A stretch of DNA of 64,000 nt from JBKECP01 sp047974765 (lineage in GTDB: Bacteria > Pseudomonadota > Gammaproteobacteria > Pseudomonadales > Halieaceae). Below the pieces are notes generated by a model that was not told the DNA's origin, did not search any database, and saw only the letters and a list, made by a program, of their open reading frames with translations. The stretch spans positions 82,813 through 146,812 of the forward strand of contig JBKECP010000046.1 of the NCBI GenBank assembly GCA_047974765.1, written 5' to 3'. Shown one piece after another: positions 1-8,876 of the stretch (the first letter of the stretch is position 1; every line of letters starts with the position of its first letter). A program made the translations under genes and the position numbers.

Positions 1-91
1 GATCCGCCTCTTGTGGCTTCTCAGCCTGAATCTCAAAGGCTGCCGACAGTATCAGCGCGGTGGCAAAAGATCCGCGATAAACGATCCTCAT
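1..91 (-). CDS. N-terminus of an exported protein (cut by window edge)
   Basis: Only the first 30 codons are present; the rest lies left of the window. The frame starts at an ATG (89-91) preceded by AGGGAGA at good spacing. It reads MRIVYRGSFATALILSAAFE and then IQAEKPQEAD, which has a basic N-terminus, a hydrophobic core and an IQA/E site typical of a Sec signal peptide. The mature product is therefore probably periplasmic or outer-membrane. The family cannot be told from 30 residues. Confidence rests on the ribosome-binding site plus the signal-peptide shape. Confidence 0.6.
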   Translation of the reverse strand, partial: MRIVYRGSFATALILSAAFEIQAEKPQEAD

Positions 92-342
92 CCCATTCTC
101 CCTGTAATCATTAGTATATGCCTGCGCTCACATCAAAAACCCTTCTCTGACAGACAAAACCACACGCAGCCGCATTTTCAACGAAGTGGCAACTAAAAAA
201 GATTAATATCAGCAAGATATCAACAGACGTCCAAATAGTGATAATTTACACTTGCATCAACAAGATGTTCCATTGCGTGCGCTGTAATTAAGGAAACACC
301 GACAAAAGCTGGCAGGCTATCACCAGACAGGTATCTGACTGA

Positions 343-364
343 CAGGGGCTGCAACCAGCCCCTG
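343..364. repeat. 8-bp inverted repeat downstream of the small gene
   Basis: CAGGGGCT and AGCCCCTG pair perfectly around a 6-base loop, about 60 bases past the stop of the small minus-strand gene. No T-tract follows on either strand, so it is at most a weak or Rho-assisted terminator. Apart from this the stretch 92-422 shows no gene. Confidence 0.35.
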
Positions 365-422
365 GCGGGAGCTGTCGAAAGAAAATACTGGCTTCACTTC
401 CGACAGAGAAAGCAATCTGTAA

Positions 423-581
423 TCAGGCTTTACCAGCGCCAACAGAGAGAGGGCTACGGGTCAGTTGTAGCTCAACCTCCAGCTCTTCCAGCAGGTCGCG
501 CATTGAATCAACGGTTTTACTCACCTGCTCTATAGCAGTGAGCAGGAACTGTTCACGATTCACATCAATGGGTGTTTGCAT
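423..581 (-). CDS. small hypothetical protein (52 aa)
   Basis: A 52-residue frame starts at ATG 581, with GAGG 8 bases upstream in the sequence AGAGGTTCCAAA. An in-frame upstream start at 677 would overlap the divergent transporter gene and is less likely. The product is polar and acidic in its middle (SMRDLLEELEVELQL), predicted mostly helical, with no signal peptide or membrane segment. I do not recognise the family. It sits head-to-head with a Bcr/CflA drug exporter, so a shared control region at 582-692 is possible, but no operator is obvious. Confidence 0.45.
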   Translation of the reverse strand: MQTPIDVNREQFLLTAIEQVSKTVDSMRDLLEELEVELQLTRSPLSVGAGKA

Positions 582-692
582 TTTGGAACCTCTATACATA
601 GTCTGTAACACCTCGCAGCCTAGCGCCTCCAAAGCCAACAAATGATGGCCGCAAACGACGATCACATGACCTGGCACGACACATATCCCAGT

Positions 693-1901
693 ATGAATAC
701 ACAGTCACAAATTACGCTTTCGGTTGTACTGGCTCTTGGTTTCACCATGATGCTGGGGCCCTTTGCCATAGACACTTACCTGCCGGCATTCCCACTGATA
801 AGCGAATCACTGGGCGTGTCCACTCACCAGGTATCGCTGAGTATTTCCATTTATTTTGTCGGCTTTGCTATCGGACAGCTCAGCGGTGGCGCTCTCTCGG
901 ACCGCTACGGCCGCCGCCGGGTATTAATCGCAGGGCTTTGTATTTTCAGTGCAGCCAGTTTTTTTCTGTCACAGATCGACAGTATTGAACTGTTGCTATT
1001 GGGACGTTTTTTACAGGCCATTGGCGGTGGCTGGACCGGGGTTTCCGTGCCTGCTCTGGTACGCGACAGGGTCGACGGAATACAGGCGGCCAAGCTCTTT
1101 TCCATGATCGGTCTGGTGTCAGTGGCAGCACCGGCCGTTGCACCAGCTATCGGGTCTTTGCTATTGGCGATTGGCTCCTGGGAGCTGATCTTTATCAGTC
1201 TGGGTATCTATGCCCTGTGTTTATTGCCGCTACTGGCTGCCACAGTCTTTCGGGGGCCACGTAAAACAGCGGAGAAAAAAGACAGCATCAGCGTGCTGAG
1301 TCGCTATCAAAGTGTTTTGCAGGTGCGCCCGGCAATGCCCTATATCTGGTGGCAAACAGCCTCCTTCGGTGGCCTGATGATGTTTGTCACCTATGCTTCA
1401 TTTGTCTACCAGGGCCACTACGCCCAAACACGCACACAGTTTGTTGTTCTGTTCGCCTGTAATATTATCGCCATTTTCAGCGCCAATCTGCTCAATCGCT
1501 TTTTGCTCAACCGTTTTGCACCCCGGCAGATAATGTTCAATGCCACCTGTGTGCAGGTTCTCGCAGGTGCTCTGCTATTAAGTACAGCACTGTTTAATCT
1601 GCCGGTTTACTTCTTTTTGCCTTCGATGATGCTGTATGCGGGTACTCTTGGCGCTATCTCACCCAATATTCAGGCCTGTTATTTACAATACTTTCCCCAT
1701 GCGGCGGCCTCAGCAGCAGCTGTTTTGGGTGCCGTTCAGTTTGGCCTTGGCGGACTGCTCAGCGGCGCCAGTAATTTGTTGCCGGAAACGCTGCGCAGCG
1801 TGACCGGCTCCATTGCCATATGCTCACTGGCGAGCATGTACTGCATGTTGTGGGCCCGTCGGCGTGAGGCTGAAGATCAATGCTCCTTCGGCAATCAATA
1901 A
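693..1901 (+). CDS. Bcr/CflA-type drug/H+ antiporter (MFS)
   Basis: A 402-residue, 12-helix major facilitator of the DHA1 Bcr/CflA subfamily, predicted to export drugs or metabolites across the inner membrane in exchange for protons. The opening segment GPFAIDTYLPAFP is the subfamily hallmark. The loop 2-3 motif A is visible as GGALSDRYGRRRVL, and motif C-like glycine/proline-rich helix 5 as APAVAPAIGS. The start is put at ATG 693 (MNTQSQ); in-frame ATGs at 642, 645 and 666 add a hydrophilic leader and none has a clear ribosome-binding site. Its 3' end overlaps the convergent aspartate kinase stop by 7 bases. The substrate cannot be predicted. Confidence 0.85.
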   Translation: MNTQSQITLSVVLALGFTMMLGPFAIDTYLPAFPLISESLGVSTHQVSLSISIYFVGFAIGQLSGGALSDRYGRRRVLIAGLCIFSAASFFLSQIDSIELLLLGRFLQAIGGGWTGVSVPALVRDRVDGIQAAKLFSMIGLVSVAAPAVAPAIGSLLLAIGSWELIFISLGIYALCLLPLLAATVFRGPRKTAEKKDSISVLSRYQSVLQVRPAMPYIWWQTASFGGLMMFVTYASFVYQGHYAQTRTQFVVLFACNIIAIFSANLLNRFLLNRFAPRQIMFNATCVQVLAGALLLSTALFNLPVYFFLPSMMLYAGTLGAISPNIQACYLQYFPHAAASAAAVLGAVQFGLGGLLSGASNLLPETLRSVTGSIAICSLASMYCMLWARRREAEDQCSFGNQ

Positions 1902-3286
1902 GGATCGGATGAACGACCTGCCCCTGCTCCCACAAATTCTGCATAAATTGCCCGCAGTGCCGCAGCATACTCAGACGGCGCCACACCGACAATAATATTG
2001 AGCTCAGAAGGTCCCTGATTGATCAGACGTACATTGATGTCCGCTTGCGCCAGCGCTTGAAAAACACGGTGGGCAATACCCGGGGTATGGGCCATTTCCT
2101 CACCGACAATAGCAATCAGTGCGATATTTGGTGTGTAGTCAATTTCATCCGGTTCCAGCGTACGGCGAATCTCTTCCATCAATTCATCTGCCCGTCCTTC
2201 CAGCCACCGGGATTCCAACAACACACTGACGCTGTCAATACTTGAAGGGCAGTGCTCAAAAGGGATGGCATTGTGCTCAAACACACCCAGCAGACGGTAG
2301 ACAAAACCCACCTCACGGTTCATCAAATGCTTGCCAACGCTGATCATGGCAAAACCATCTTTGCCCGCAAGGCCCGCAATCTGGGTGCTGGAAATGGTCT
2401 CCGGTGACAAGCTGGTGACAATCCGGGTACCGGGATGCTGCGGGTCATTGGTGTTGCGGATATTGACCGGAATACCCACTTCACGCACCGGAGCCATTGC
2501 CTCATCGTGCAATACGCTGGCCCCCATATAAGACATCTCACGAATTTCAGCATAAGTTACTTCGGCCATAGGCCGGGGCTTGTCAACAATGCGCGGATCC
2601 GCCATCAGCAGGCCGGGCACATCGGTCCAGTTTTCATACAAAGCGGCATTGGCAGCCCGGGCAGCCACCGCACCACTCACATCAGAACCGCCCCGGGTAA
2701 ACGTGCGTATACGGCCTTCCACATCACGGCCATAGAATCCAGGTATGACATAGCGCTTTGAATGATCCGTTAAACGCGCCTGCAACAAAGGCCAGGTTTG
2801 TGAATCAACCAGACCATTGCCTCCAATAATTACGCACTCGGCAGGCTCAATAAAGTCGGCACCCAGCCAGGCAGCCAGCAGGAGTCCGCATAAGTGCTCA
2901 CCACGAGAAGCCACATAGTCTGCCGTGGCACCGACCTTAAGCTGCCTTGCCAGGTCATCAATCAAACCCGGCATGCCCACATTTAGCCCCAGCTCTGTTT
3001 CAAGCTTACAAAAACGCTCACGTATTTTAGCCAGCGGCCCGTCAAAATCAGCACCGATGTTGGCAGCATGGTGGCACAAATACAGTAAATCAGTAATTTT
3101 GGTATCTTCAGCATGACGCTTGCCCGGTGCCGAGGGCACGATAATCCGTCGCCTCGGATCTGCGTCAATAATTGCCCGCACCTTGCGTAGCTGGGTCACT
3201 CCCGCCACACTGGTACCGCCAAATTTGCTGACGATGCGCCCATCACCCGCCACATTCATCTGCTCTGAAACTGCATTTTTCTGCAT
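1895..3286 (-). CDS. lysC: aspartate kinase, monofunctional
   Basis: It phosphorylates L-aspartate, the first step towards lysine, threonine, methionine and diaminopimelate. The catalytic amino-acid-kinase domain begins with VSKFGGTSVAG near residue 13 and contains FTRGGSDVSGAVAA, the substrate and nucleotide loop. The last 150 or so residues (from about AGLAGKDGFAMISVGK) form two ACT domains, so feedback control by lysine or threonine is likely. At 463 residues it is close to LysC (449 in E. coli) and has no homoserine dehydrogenase domain. ATG 3286 is chosen because the longer frame would run into gdhA and has non-family sequence. ATG 3259 is an alternative. gdhA lies 73 bases upstream in the same direction. 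Confidence 0.9.
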   Translation of the reverse strand: MQKNAVSEQMNVAGDGRIVSKFGGTSVAGVTQLRKVRAIIDADPRRRIIVPSAPGKRHAEDTKITDLLYLCHHAANIGADFDGPLAKIRERFCKLETELGLNVGMPGLIDDLARQLKVGATADYVASRGEHLCGLLLAAWLGADFIEPAECVIIGGNGLVDSQTWPLLQARLTDHSKRYVIPGFYGRDVEGRIRTFTRGGSDVSGAVAARAANAALYENWTDVPGLLMADPRIVDKPRPMAEVTYAEIREMSYMGASVLHDEAMAPVREVGIPVNIRNTNDPQHPGTRIVTSLSPETISSTQIAGLAGKDGFAMISVGKHLMNREVGFVYRLLGVFEHNAIPFEHCPSSIDSVSVLLESRWLEGRADELMEEIRRTLEPDEIDYTPNIALIAIVGEEMAHTPGIAHRVFQALAQADINVRLINQGPSELNIIVGVAPSEYAAALRAIYAEFVGAGAGRSSDPY

Positions 3287-3359
3287 TCCCTCGTGTACTC
3301 TCCTGCTGATTTTTTGCCTGTTTAAAAATGATGGGCTGAAAGGGGTCGGCCAAAAGGGT

Positions 3360-4715
3360 CTACATAACACCGTAGGCCAGCATGGCCGAGGCCACTTTGT
3401 TGAAACCTGCAATATTAGCGCCCCGGAAATAATCAACGTGACCATCGGAGCTGGTACCGTATTGTGCGCATTGATCGTGAATACCCCGGATAATATCGCG
3501 TAAACGGTGATCAACCTGTTCTCGCGTCCAGGGTAGGCGCAGGCTGTTCTGACTCATTTCCAGACCCGACACGGCCACGCCACCGGCATTGGCCGCCTTG
3601 CCAGGTGCATGCAGCAGGCGCGCCTTACCTTGAATAAGACGAATGGCCTCGGGAGTAGTCGGCATATTGGCGCCTTCTGAAATAGCGCGACAGCCATTGT
3701 CAATCAGGGCTCTGGCCTCATCATGACCAATTTCATTCTGGGTGGCGCAGGGAAAGGCGAGATCACAGGGTATCTGCCAGGGCTGGGTGTTGGCGTAGTA
3801 CTGCACACCAAACTCCCGCGCATACTCCTCGATACGCCCGCGACGCTTTTGCTTGAGCTCCATGACCCAGGCCAGTCTCTCTGCTGTTAAACCCTCTTTG
3901 TCGTAAATAAAGCCGGAAGAATCAGACAGGGTGAGTACCTTGCCACCCATCTCAATCAGTTTTTCTGCACAATAGGTGGCAACATTACCTGAGCCGGAAA
4001 CCACGCAATCACGCCCATCAATACTTTCACCGTGATGAGCCAGCATATCCTCCATCATATAAACTGCCCCATAACCGGTGGCCTCTGTACGGATGAGGCT
4101 GCCACCAAACTCCAGCGCCTTGCCGGTCAGCACACCCTCAAAGCGGTTAACAAGTCGCTTGTACTGACCAAACATATAGCCAACCTCTCGGGCACCCACA
4201 CCAATATCGCCAGCAGGCACATCAGTATCGGGGCCAATATGACGGCTAAGCTCGGTTATAAATGCCTGACAAAAACGCATTACCTCCATATCAGACTTAC
4301 CCTTGGGATTGAAATCGGAACCACCTTTGCCACCCCCCATTGGCAGGCCGGTCAGGCTGTTTTTAAAAACCTGTTCAAAGGCCAGAAATTTGAGCACTGA
4401 CTGGGTTACCGTCGGATGGAAGCGAATACCACCTTTATAAGGTCCAATTGCATTGTTCTGCTGCACCCGATAACCCCGGTTGACGCGCACATTGCCACTG
4501 TCATCCTGCCACACCACCCGAAAACTGATAATGCGGTCAGGCTCTGTCATGCGTTCAAGTATTTTCATCTCCCGATACAGGGGTTTATCGGCGATATAAG
4601 GAATAATATCCATCGCCACTTCCTGTACCGCCTGCTGAAACTCCGGCTCACCCGGATTACGGCGCCGCAACCCATCCATAAATGTATTTAGATTTTCTGC
4701 CTGATGTGCTTGCAT
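3360..4715 (-). CDS. gdhA: NADP-specific glutamate dehydrogenase
   Basis: It makes glutamate from 2-oxoglutarate and ammonium with NADPH. At 451 residues it matches the hexameric bacterial type (447 in E. coli). The glutamate-binding region GPYKGGIRFHP and the catalytic lysine loop PMGGGKGGSDFNPKGKSD are intact, followed by PAGDIGVGAREVGYM and the dinucleotide fold GSGNVATYCAEKL. The start ATG has GAGGA upstream at proper spacing. It lies just before lysC in the same direction with 73 bases between, so co-transcription linking ammonium assimilation and aspartate-family synthesis is plausible but not shown. Confidence 0.97.
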   Translation of the reverse strand: MQAHQAENLNTFMDGLRRRNPGEPEFQQAVQEVAMDIIPYIADKPLYREMKILERMTEPDRIISFRVVWQDDSGNVRVNRGYRVQQNNAIGPYKGGIRFHPTVTQSVLKFLAFEQVFKNSLTGLPMGGGKGGSDFNPKGKSDMEVMRFCQAFITELSRHIGPDTDVPAGDIGVGAREVGYMFGQYKRLVNRFEGVLTGKALEFGGSLIRTEATGYGAVYMMEDMLAHHGESIDGRDCVVSGSGNVATYCAEKLIEMGGKVLTLSDSSGFIYDKEGLTAERLAWVMELKQKRRGRIEEYAREFGVQYYANTQPWQIPCDLAFPCATQNEIGHDEARALIDNGCRAISEGANMPTTPEAIRLIQGKARLLHAPGKAANAGGVAVSGLEMSQNSLRLPWTREQVDHRLRDIIRGIHDQCAQYGTSSDGHVDYFRGANIAGFNKVASAMLAYGVM

Positions 4716-4822
4716 ATCCGTCCTCTGTCATAACTGTCTTCAATACATGTCAGCAAAGCATAAACGCTTATTCTGTGGAAACCTACTGTGAAAATGGTTG
4801 GCTATAGCCCGGTCAGGGCACA

Positions 4823-4835
4823 TATAATCGCGCCC
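4823..4835 (+). promoter_or_regulatory. possible promoter giving a leaderless exchanger mRNA
   Basis: A perfect TATAAT (4823-4828) lies only 7 bases before the likely ATG (4836), with TTGGCT 19 bases upstream. No Shine-Dalgarno sequence is present. If used, transcription would start at or next to the ATG. The spacing to the -35 box is loose, so this is tentative. Confidence 0.3.
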
Positions 4836-5822
4836 ATGATTTATGCCACCATTGCCGTATTCGTCGGGCTTGCCCTCCTGCTGTGGAGTGCAGATAAATT
4901 TGTTGATGGCGCCGCCTCTCTGGCCAGCCATTTTGGAATGCCGCCACTGTTGATCGGTATGGTTATTCTCGGCTTTGGTACCTCGGCACCGGAGATGCTG
5001 GTGTCTGCACTGGCTGCGGTGCAGGGCAATCCAGGTCTTGCCCTGGGCAATGCCTACGGCTCCAATATCGCCAATATTGCACTGGTACTGGGCCTGACCG
5101 CGCTGATCAGCCCGATTGCCGTGCAATCCAAAGTATTGCGTAAAGAGTTACCGGTGCTGGCGGCCATCACCGGTCTGGCCGTCTTTCAGTTGCTCGATGG
5201 CGAGCTTTCCCAGGTGGATGCCTGGATTTTGCTCGGCGTGTTTTTTACCCTCTTTGGCTGGACAATTTACGAAGGCATGCAAACGGGTGAAGACAAGCTC
5301 TCACAGGAGTTGGAGCTGAATATGCCCGAGCGTGTCATTCCTGTACGCTCGTCCTGGTTATGGCTGATAGCAGGCCTGATTGTATTGATTGCCAGTTCAC
5401 GACTGCTGGTTTGGGGAGCCGTTGAGCTGGCGCGTAATTTTGGTATCAGTGACCTGATTATCGGCCTTACCATTGTAGCTATTGGCACATCTTTGCCTGA
5501 ATTGATGTCATCGGTCATCGCTGCCCGCAAAGGTGAGCACGACATGGCCCTGGGCAATGTGATCGGCTCCAACCTGTTCAATACACTGGCGGTGGTCGGC
5601 ATTGCCGGTGCAATTCAGCCTTTTAGTGTGGATAGCAGTATTATCACCCGCGATATGGGTGTTATGTCGGCGCTGACACTGTCACTGTTTGTGCTGGGTT
5701 TTCAGCTGCGCCCTGGCTCTCGCCGTATTAACCGCTTTGAGGGCGGGCTGCTGTTATGCGGCTTTGTATTTTATCTGGGCTATCTGATACACACCTATCT
5801 GGGTTCAGGGGGACTAGTATGA
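4836..5822 (+). CDS. Na+/Ca2+ exchanger family protein (YrbG-like)
   Basis: A 328-residue inner-membrane antiporter of the CaCA family with the two characteristic inverted alpha repeats. The first is GFGTSAPEMLVSALAA with GNAYGSNIANIALVLG; the second is AIGTSLPELMSSVIAA with GNVIGSNLFNTLAVVG. The acidic residues of these repeats coordinate cation. Length matches YrbG (325). ATG 4836 (MIYATIAVFVGLALLL) gives a protein starting in the first membrane helix, as in the family. A start at 4788 adds 16 polar residues. It is followed 37 bases later by nagA on the same strand. Export of Ca2+ driven by Na+ or H+ is the family role; the true ions are unknown. Confidence 0.85.
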   Translation: MIYATIAVFVGLALLLWSADKFVDGAASLASHFGMPPLLIGMVILGFGTSAPEMLVSALAAVQGNPGLALGNAYGSNIANIALVLGLTALISPIAVQSKVLRKELPVLAAITGLAVFQLLDGELSQVDAWILLGVFFTLFGWTIYEGMQTGEDKLSQELELNMPERVIPVRSSWLWLIAGLIVLIASSRLLVWGAVELARNFGISDLIIGLTIVAIGTSLPELMSSVIAARKGEHDMALGNVIGSNLFNTLAVVGIAGAIQPFSVDSSIITRDMGVMSALTLSLFVLGFQLRPGSRRINRFEGGLLLCGFVFYLGYLIHTYLGSGGLV

Positions 5823-5859
5823 ATCGCTCTGACAGATCGCCAGCGTATCCATTGCTGAC

Positions 5860-7011
5860 ATGAAGCAGGCGCTACTTACTTCCCGGCTATTTGACGGCGA
5901 AGTTTTCCTCGAAGACCAGGCTGTTTTGCTGGCTGACGATAAAATACAGGCGCTTATTCCCCACCACGAAATTCCTGTAGATTACACCCACAGGGTTGTT
6001 ATAGATGGCTTGCTGGCACCGGGTTTGATTGATATACAGGTCAACGGCGGTGGTGGCCTGCTGTTTAACGACCAGCCCGACCCCGCTGCCTTGCAGTGTA
6101 TCAGCGAGGCTCATCGTGCTGCTGGCACGACAAGTCTGGTACCAACCCTGATCAGCGATCAGGCAAATATTCACCGCGCCGGAGTGGCGGCGGCAATAGC
6201 CAGCCGGGCAGCAGGTAATGCCGCCATCCTCGGGATTCACCTGGAAGGCCCCTTTCTGGCACCCGCTCGCAGGGGAGTACACAGTGCCCAGGCCATCCGC
6301 TCACCACAGGCATCTGACATCGACTGGCTCTGCCAGTGCAGTAGCCGGTTACCAACCATTATTACTCTCGCCCCTGAGCAATTGCCCACCCAGGCCATTG
6401 CCAGGCTGAACAAGGCAGGAGCCCTGCTCTGCGCCGGTCACACCGAAGCCACTTATGAGCAGATCTGCACAGCTATTGATAATGGCTTGCGCGGCTTTAC
6501 GCATCTTTTCAATGCAATGAACCCATTGACGGCCCGCTCTCCCGGCACCGTTGGTGCAGCGCTCACGAGTGACTGCTGGGTAGGTATTATTGCCGACGGC
6601 CATCATGTTCACCCAGCCAACCTGAAAATAGCACTGCGTACAATCCCGCACCAGCGCTTGCTATTGGTATCTGACAGTATGTCAACAATAGGCAGCCGGC
6701 AAACCCACTTCGAACTGTACGGCAAGCCCGTTCGACTCAGTGAAGATAAACTGCAAACGGAGGATGGCATTCTTGCCGGTAGCGCTATCGCTCTAATGGA
6801 TGCCGTGCGCTACTGCCACCAGCATCTGCATGTCTCCCTCGATGAGTGTTTGCGGATGGCCGCGTTGTACCCCGCCAACTTTTTAGGGCTGGAGCAAAAA
6901 CTGGGCCGTATCCGCAAGGGTTTTCAGGCCGATCTGGTCCACTTCGATACTAATTTCCAGGTATTTGACACCTGGCTGGCCGGGCAGCACAGACAACATA
7001 CAAAGCCTTGA
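5860..7011 (+). CDS. nagA: N-acetylglucosamine-6-phosphate deacetylase
   Basis: It removes acetate from GlcNAc-6-phosphate, feeding amino sugars from chitin or peptidoglycan recycling into glycolysis. At 383 residues it has the family length. The metal and substrate motifs of the amidohydrolase barrel are readable: APGLIDIQVNG, GIHLEGPFL near residue 125, CAGHTEATYEQ near 193, GFTHLFNAMNPL near 212, IADGHHVHP, and the catalytic aspartate in LLVSDSMSTIG near 270. No nagB, nagK or PTS gene lies nearby, so the rest of the pathway must be elsewhere. The ribosome-binding site is poor. Confidence 0.95.
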   Translation: MKQALLTSRLFDGEVFLEDQAVLLADDKIQALIPHHEIPVDYTHRVVIDGLLAPGLIDIQVNGGGGLLFNDQPDPAALQCISEAHRAAGTTSLVPTLISDQANIHRAGVAAAIASRAAGNAAILGIHLEGPFLAPARRGVHSAQAIRSPQASDIDWLCQCSSRLPTIITLAPEQLPTQAIARLNKAGALLCAGHTEATYEQICTAIDNGLRGFTHLFNAMNPLTARSPGTVGAALTSDCWVGIIADGHHVHPANLKIALRTIPHQRLLLVSDSMSTIGSRQTHFELYGKPVRLSEDKLQTEDGILAGSAIALMDAVRYCHQHLHVSLDECLRMAALYPANFLGLEQKLGRIRKGFQADLVHFDTNFQVFDTWLAGQHRQHTKP

Positions 7012-7027
7012 TCAGATCGCTCTGATC
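7010..7027. terminator. hairpin between convergent nagA and trpB2
   Basis: GATCAGA and TCTGATC form a perfect 7-bp stem around TCGC, overlapping the nagA stop codon. Only a short T-rich stretch follows, so termination strength is uncertain. The remaining bases up to 7132 show no gene. Confidence 0.4.
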
Positions 7028-7132
7028 TTCGTAATACACAACCATCGACCAACGGTTCAACAGTCACTTTCAAACGGCAAAAAAACGGTATTCCTGTATA
7101 AATTCCAGAAATGTGTCCGACAAACAAGTACC

Positions 7133-8491
7133 CTAATCTATCGCAGCAAGAGCTGCCAGCGCATCAGCAAGTGCTTCTTCAGCCAGAGCTTCATCGGTCA
7201 GACTGCCCGCAAGATAATTTTCATAAGCACCCAGCTCCAGCAGGCCATGACCGGAAAGACATACGACAATCACCTTGTCTTCACCGGAGTCCGCACAGGC
7301 CAGTGCCTCACGACGGGCCTGTACAAGGGCGTGTGACGCCTCTGGCGCCGGTACAATACCTTCGGTACGCGCAAATTCTACCGCCGCTTCAAAGCATTCG
7401 ATCTGGGGCAGGGCGCGCGCTTCGATAATCTTCGTATCAACCAGGTGCGACACCAGCGGTGCCATACCGTGATAGCGCAGGCCGCCAGCATGAATAGCAG
7501 AAGGCACAAAATCATGGCCCAGCGTGTGCATTTTCATCAAAGGAGTCAGACCCGCATTATCACCAAAATCATAGCGGTACTGCCCGCGTGTCAACGTTGG
7601 GCAGGCGATAGGCTCAACAGCAATCAACTGCGGATTTTGATTGCCCGCCAGTTTTTCCCGTACAAACGGAAACATCAAGCCCGCCAGATTGGAACCACCA
7701 CCAGCACAGGCAATCACCAGATCTGCGCCACGCTCGCCCGCCTTGATAAGCTGTAACAGAGTTTCCTCACCAATTATCGTCTGGTGCAGCAGGACATGGT
7801 TGAGCACCGACCCAAGGGCATATTTGATGTCGTTGCGTTGAGCAGCCACTTCAACCGCTTCGGAGATCGCAATACCAAGGCTGCCCGGATGTCCCGCCGG
7901 AAATACTCTGCCTGAGTTGGTGTCCGCCGTTGGCGAACGATGCACTTTGGCACCAAAAGTCTCCATCAGAGTGCGGCGGGCAGGCTTGCTGTCAAACGAG
8001 GCGCCAACCTGCCATACCTCACAGCTCATATCGAACAAAGAACAGGCAAATGCCAGCGCCGTGCCCCACTGTCCGGCACCCGTCTCTGTTGTCAACCGGG
8101 TAACACCATCGATTGCATTGTAGTAGGCCTGCGGGACTGATGTGTTGGTTTTATGTGAACCTGCAGGCGAGCTGCCCTCGTATTTATAATAGATGCGCGC
8201 CGGTGTTCCCAGCTTGCGCTCCAGCCGACGCGCACGAAACAAGGGCGAGGGCCTCCACTGTAAATAGACATCGCGTACCGCTTCCGGAATCGGTATGAAG
8301 CGCTCCGTTGCTAGCTCCTGCGCAATCAACTCCGGCGCAAACAGGGCCGACAGGTCACCGGCTTCCACGGGTTGACGCGTAACCGGATGCAACGGTGGTG
8401 GTGGCGGTGTGGGCAGATCGGCAACGACGTTGTACCAATGTGTCGGCATCTCGGCATCGTCAAGCTGAAATTTTACAGGTTGGTCAGTCAT
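7133..8491 (-). CDS. TrpB2-type tryptophan synthase beta chain
   Basis: A 452-residue PLP enzyme of the TrpB-like (TrpB2) family, longer than classical TrpB (about 397), with the extra N-terminal segment typical of TrpB2. The PLP lysine sits in SPAGSHKTN (Lys114), followed by [13 protein letters not shown], and the phosphate-binding loop [11 protein letters not shown] is intact. Family members make tryptophan from indole and serine without needing the usual TrpA partner. No trpA is nearby, so indole salvage is the likely role. ATG 8491 has AGGGGAA upstream. The 5' leader is long and strongly structured (see 8533-8859), which suggests post-transcriptional control. Confidence 0.9.
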   Translation of the reverse strand: MTDQPVKFQLDDAEMPTHWYNVVADLPTPPPPPLHPVTRQPVEAGDLSALFAPELIAQELATERFIPIPEAVRDVYLQWRPSPLFRARRLERKLGTPARIYYKYEGSSPAGSHKTNTSVPQAYYNAIDGVTRLTTETGAGQWGTALAFACSLFDMSCEVWQVGASFDSKPARRTLMETFGAKVHRSPTADTNSGRVFPAGHPGSLGIAISEAVEVAAQRNDIKYALGSVLNHVLLHQTIIGEETLLQLIKAGERGADLVIACAGGGSNLAGLMFPFVREKLAGNQNPQLIAVEPIACPTLTRGQYRYDFGDNAGLTPLMKMHTLGHDFVPSAIHAGGLRYHGMAPLVSHLVDTKIIEARALPQIECFEAAVEFARTEGIVPAPEASHALVQARREALACADSGEDKVIVVCLSGHGLLELGAYENYLAGSLTDEALAEEALADALAALAAID

Positions 8492-8532
8492 TTATATTCC
8501 CCTGGCGAAAATAGCTATTTATTAACCTGAAT

Positions 8533-8859
8533 ATGGTCTCCTCCCCGTTTGCAAGGCTTGCACAGTCGATATCAGGGACAGGTTGCTGTCGTATATCCGG
8601 CCTGTTTATGAGGGACTCACTTCGCCCTCTGGCCTCGATGAAGTTTCGCCGCCTGTAGTCCTTATCAGCATATCGGCCTCAAGAGCCACCGGGTTAATCA
8701 GGTTCTCTGCAGGCCGGCTTGACCTGTTATATCATCGATTGTCCGCTGCCTTCGCAACCCTGGGGAAACTCTCCTGTTTTGTTTTTCCTCATCTCGTTTC
8801 GATAGAACATTCTTCATCTCTATCCTGGCGCATCGCAACGCCGTTTGGGAGGAGACCAT
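8533..8859 (-). ncRNA. candidate large structured leader or MITE-like element upstream of trpB2
   Basis: On the strand read towards trpB2 these helices nest. P0: 8847-8859 with 8533-8545, 13 bp perfect. P1a: 8731-8738 with 8566-8572, 7 bp with one bulge. P1: 8722-8727 with 8578-8583, 6 bp. P2: 8710-8717 (CCGGCCTG) with 8597-8604, 8 bp. P3: 8657-8661 with 8613-8617, and inside it 8640-8644 with 8619-8623. A side hairpin pairs 8819-8824 with 8801-8806, and TGCAAG/CTTGCA at 8550-8562 forms a small palindrome. It matches no riboswitch class I know. The 13-bp outer repeats would also fit a non-autonomous transposon. The structure is seen; its function is inference. Confidence 0.45.
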
Positions 8860-8876
8860 CTCATCGGCAAGCTTTT

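Noticed and set aside
642..692. Longer N-terminus for the Bcr/CflA transporter
   Set aside because: The extra 17 residues are hydrophilic, lack a ribosome-binding site and are not typical of the family, which starts just before the first helix.
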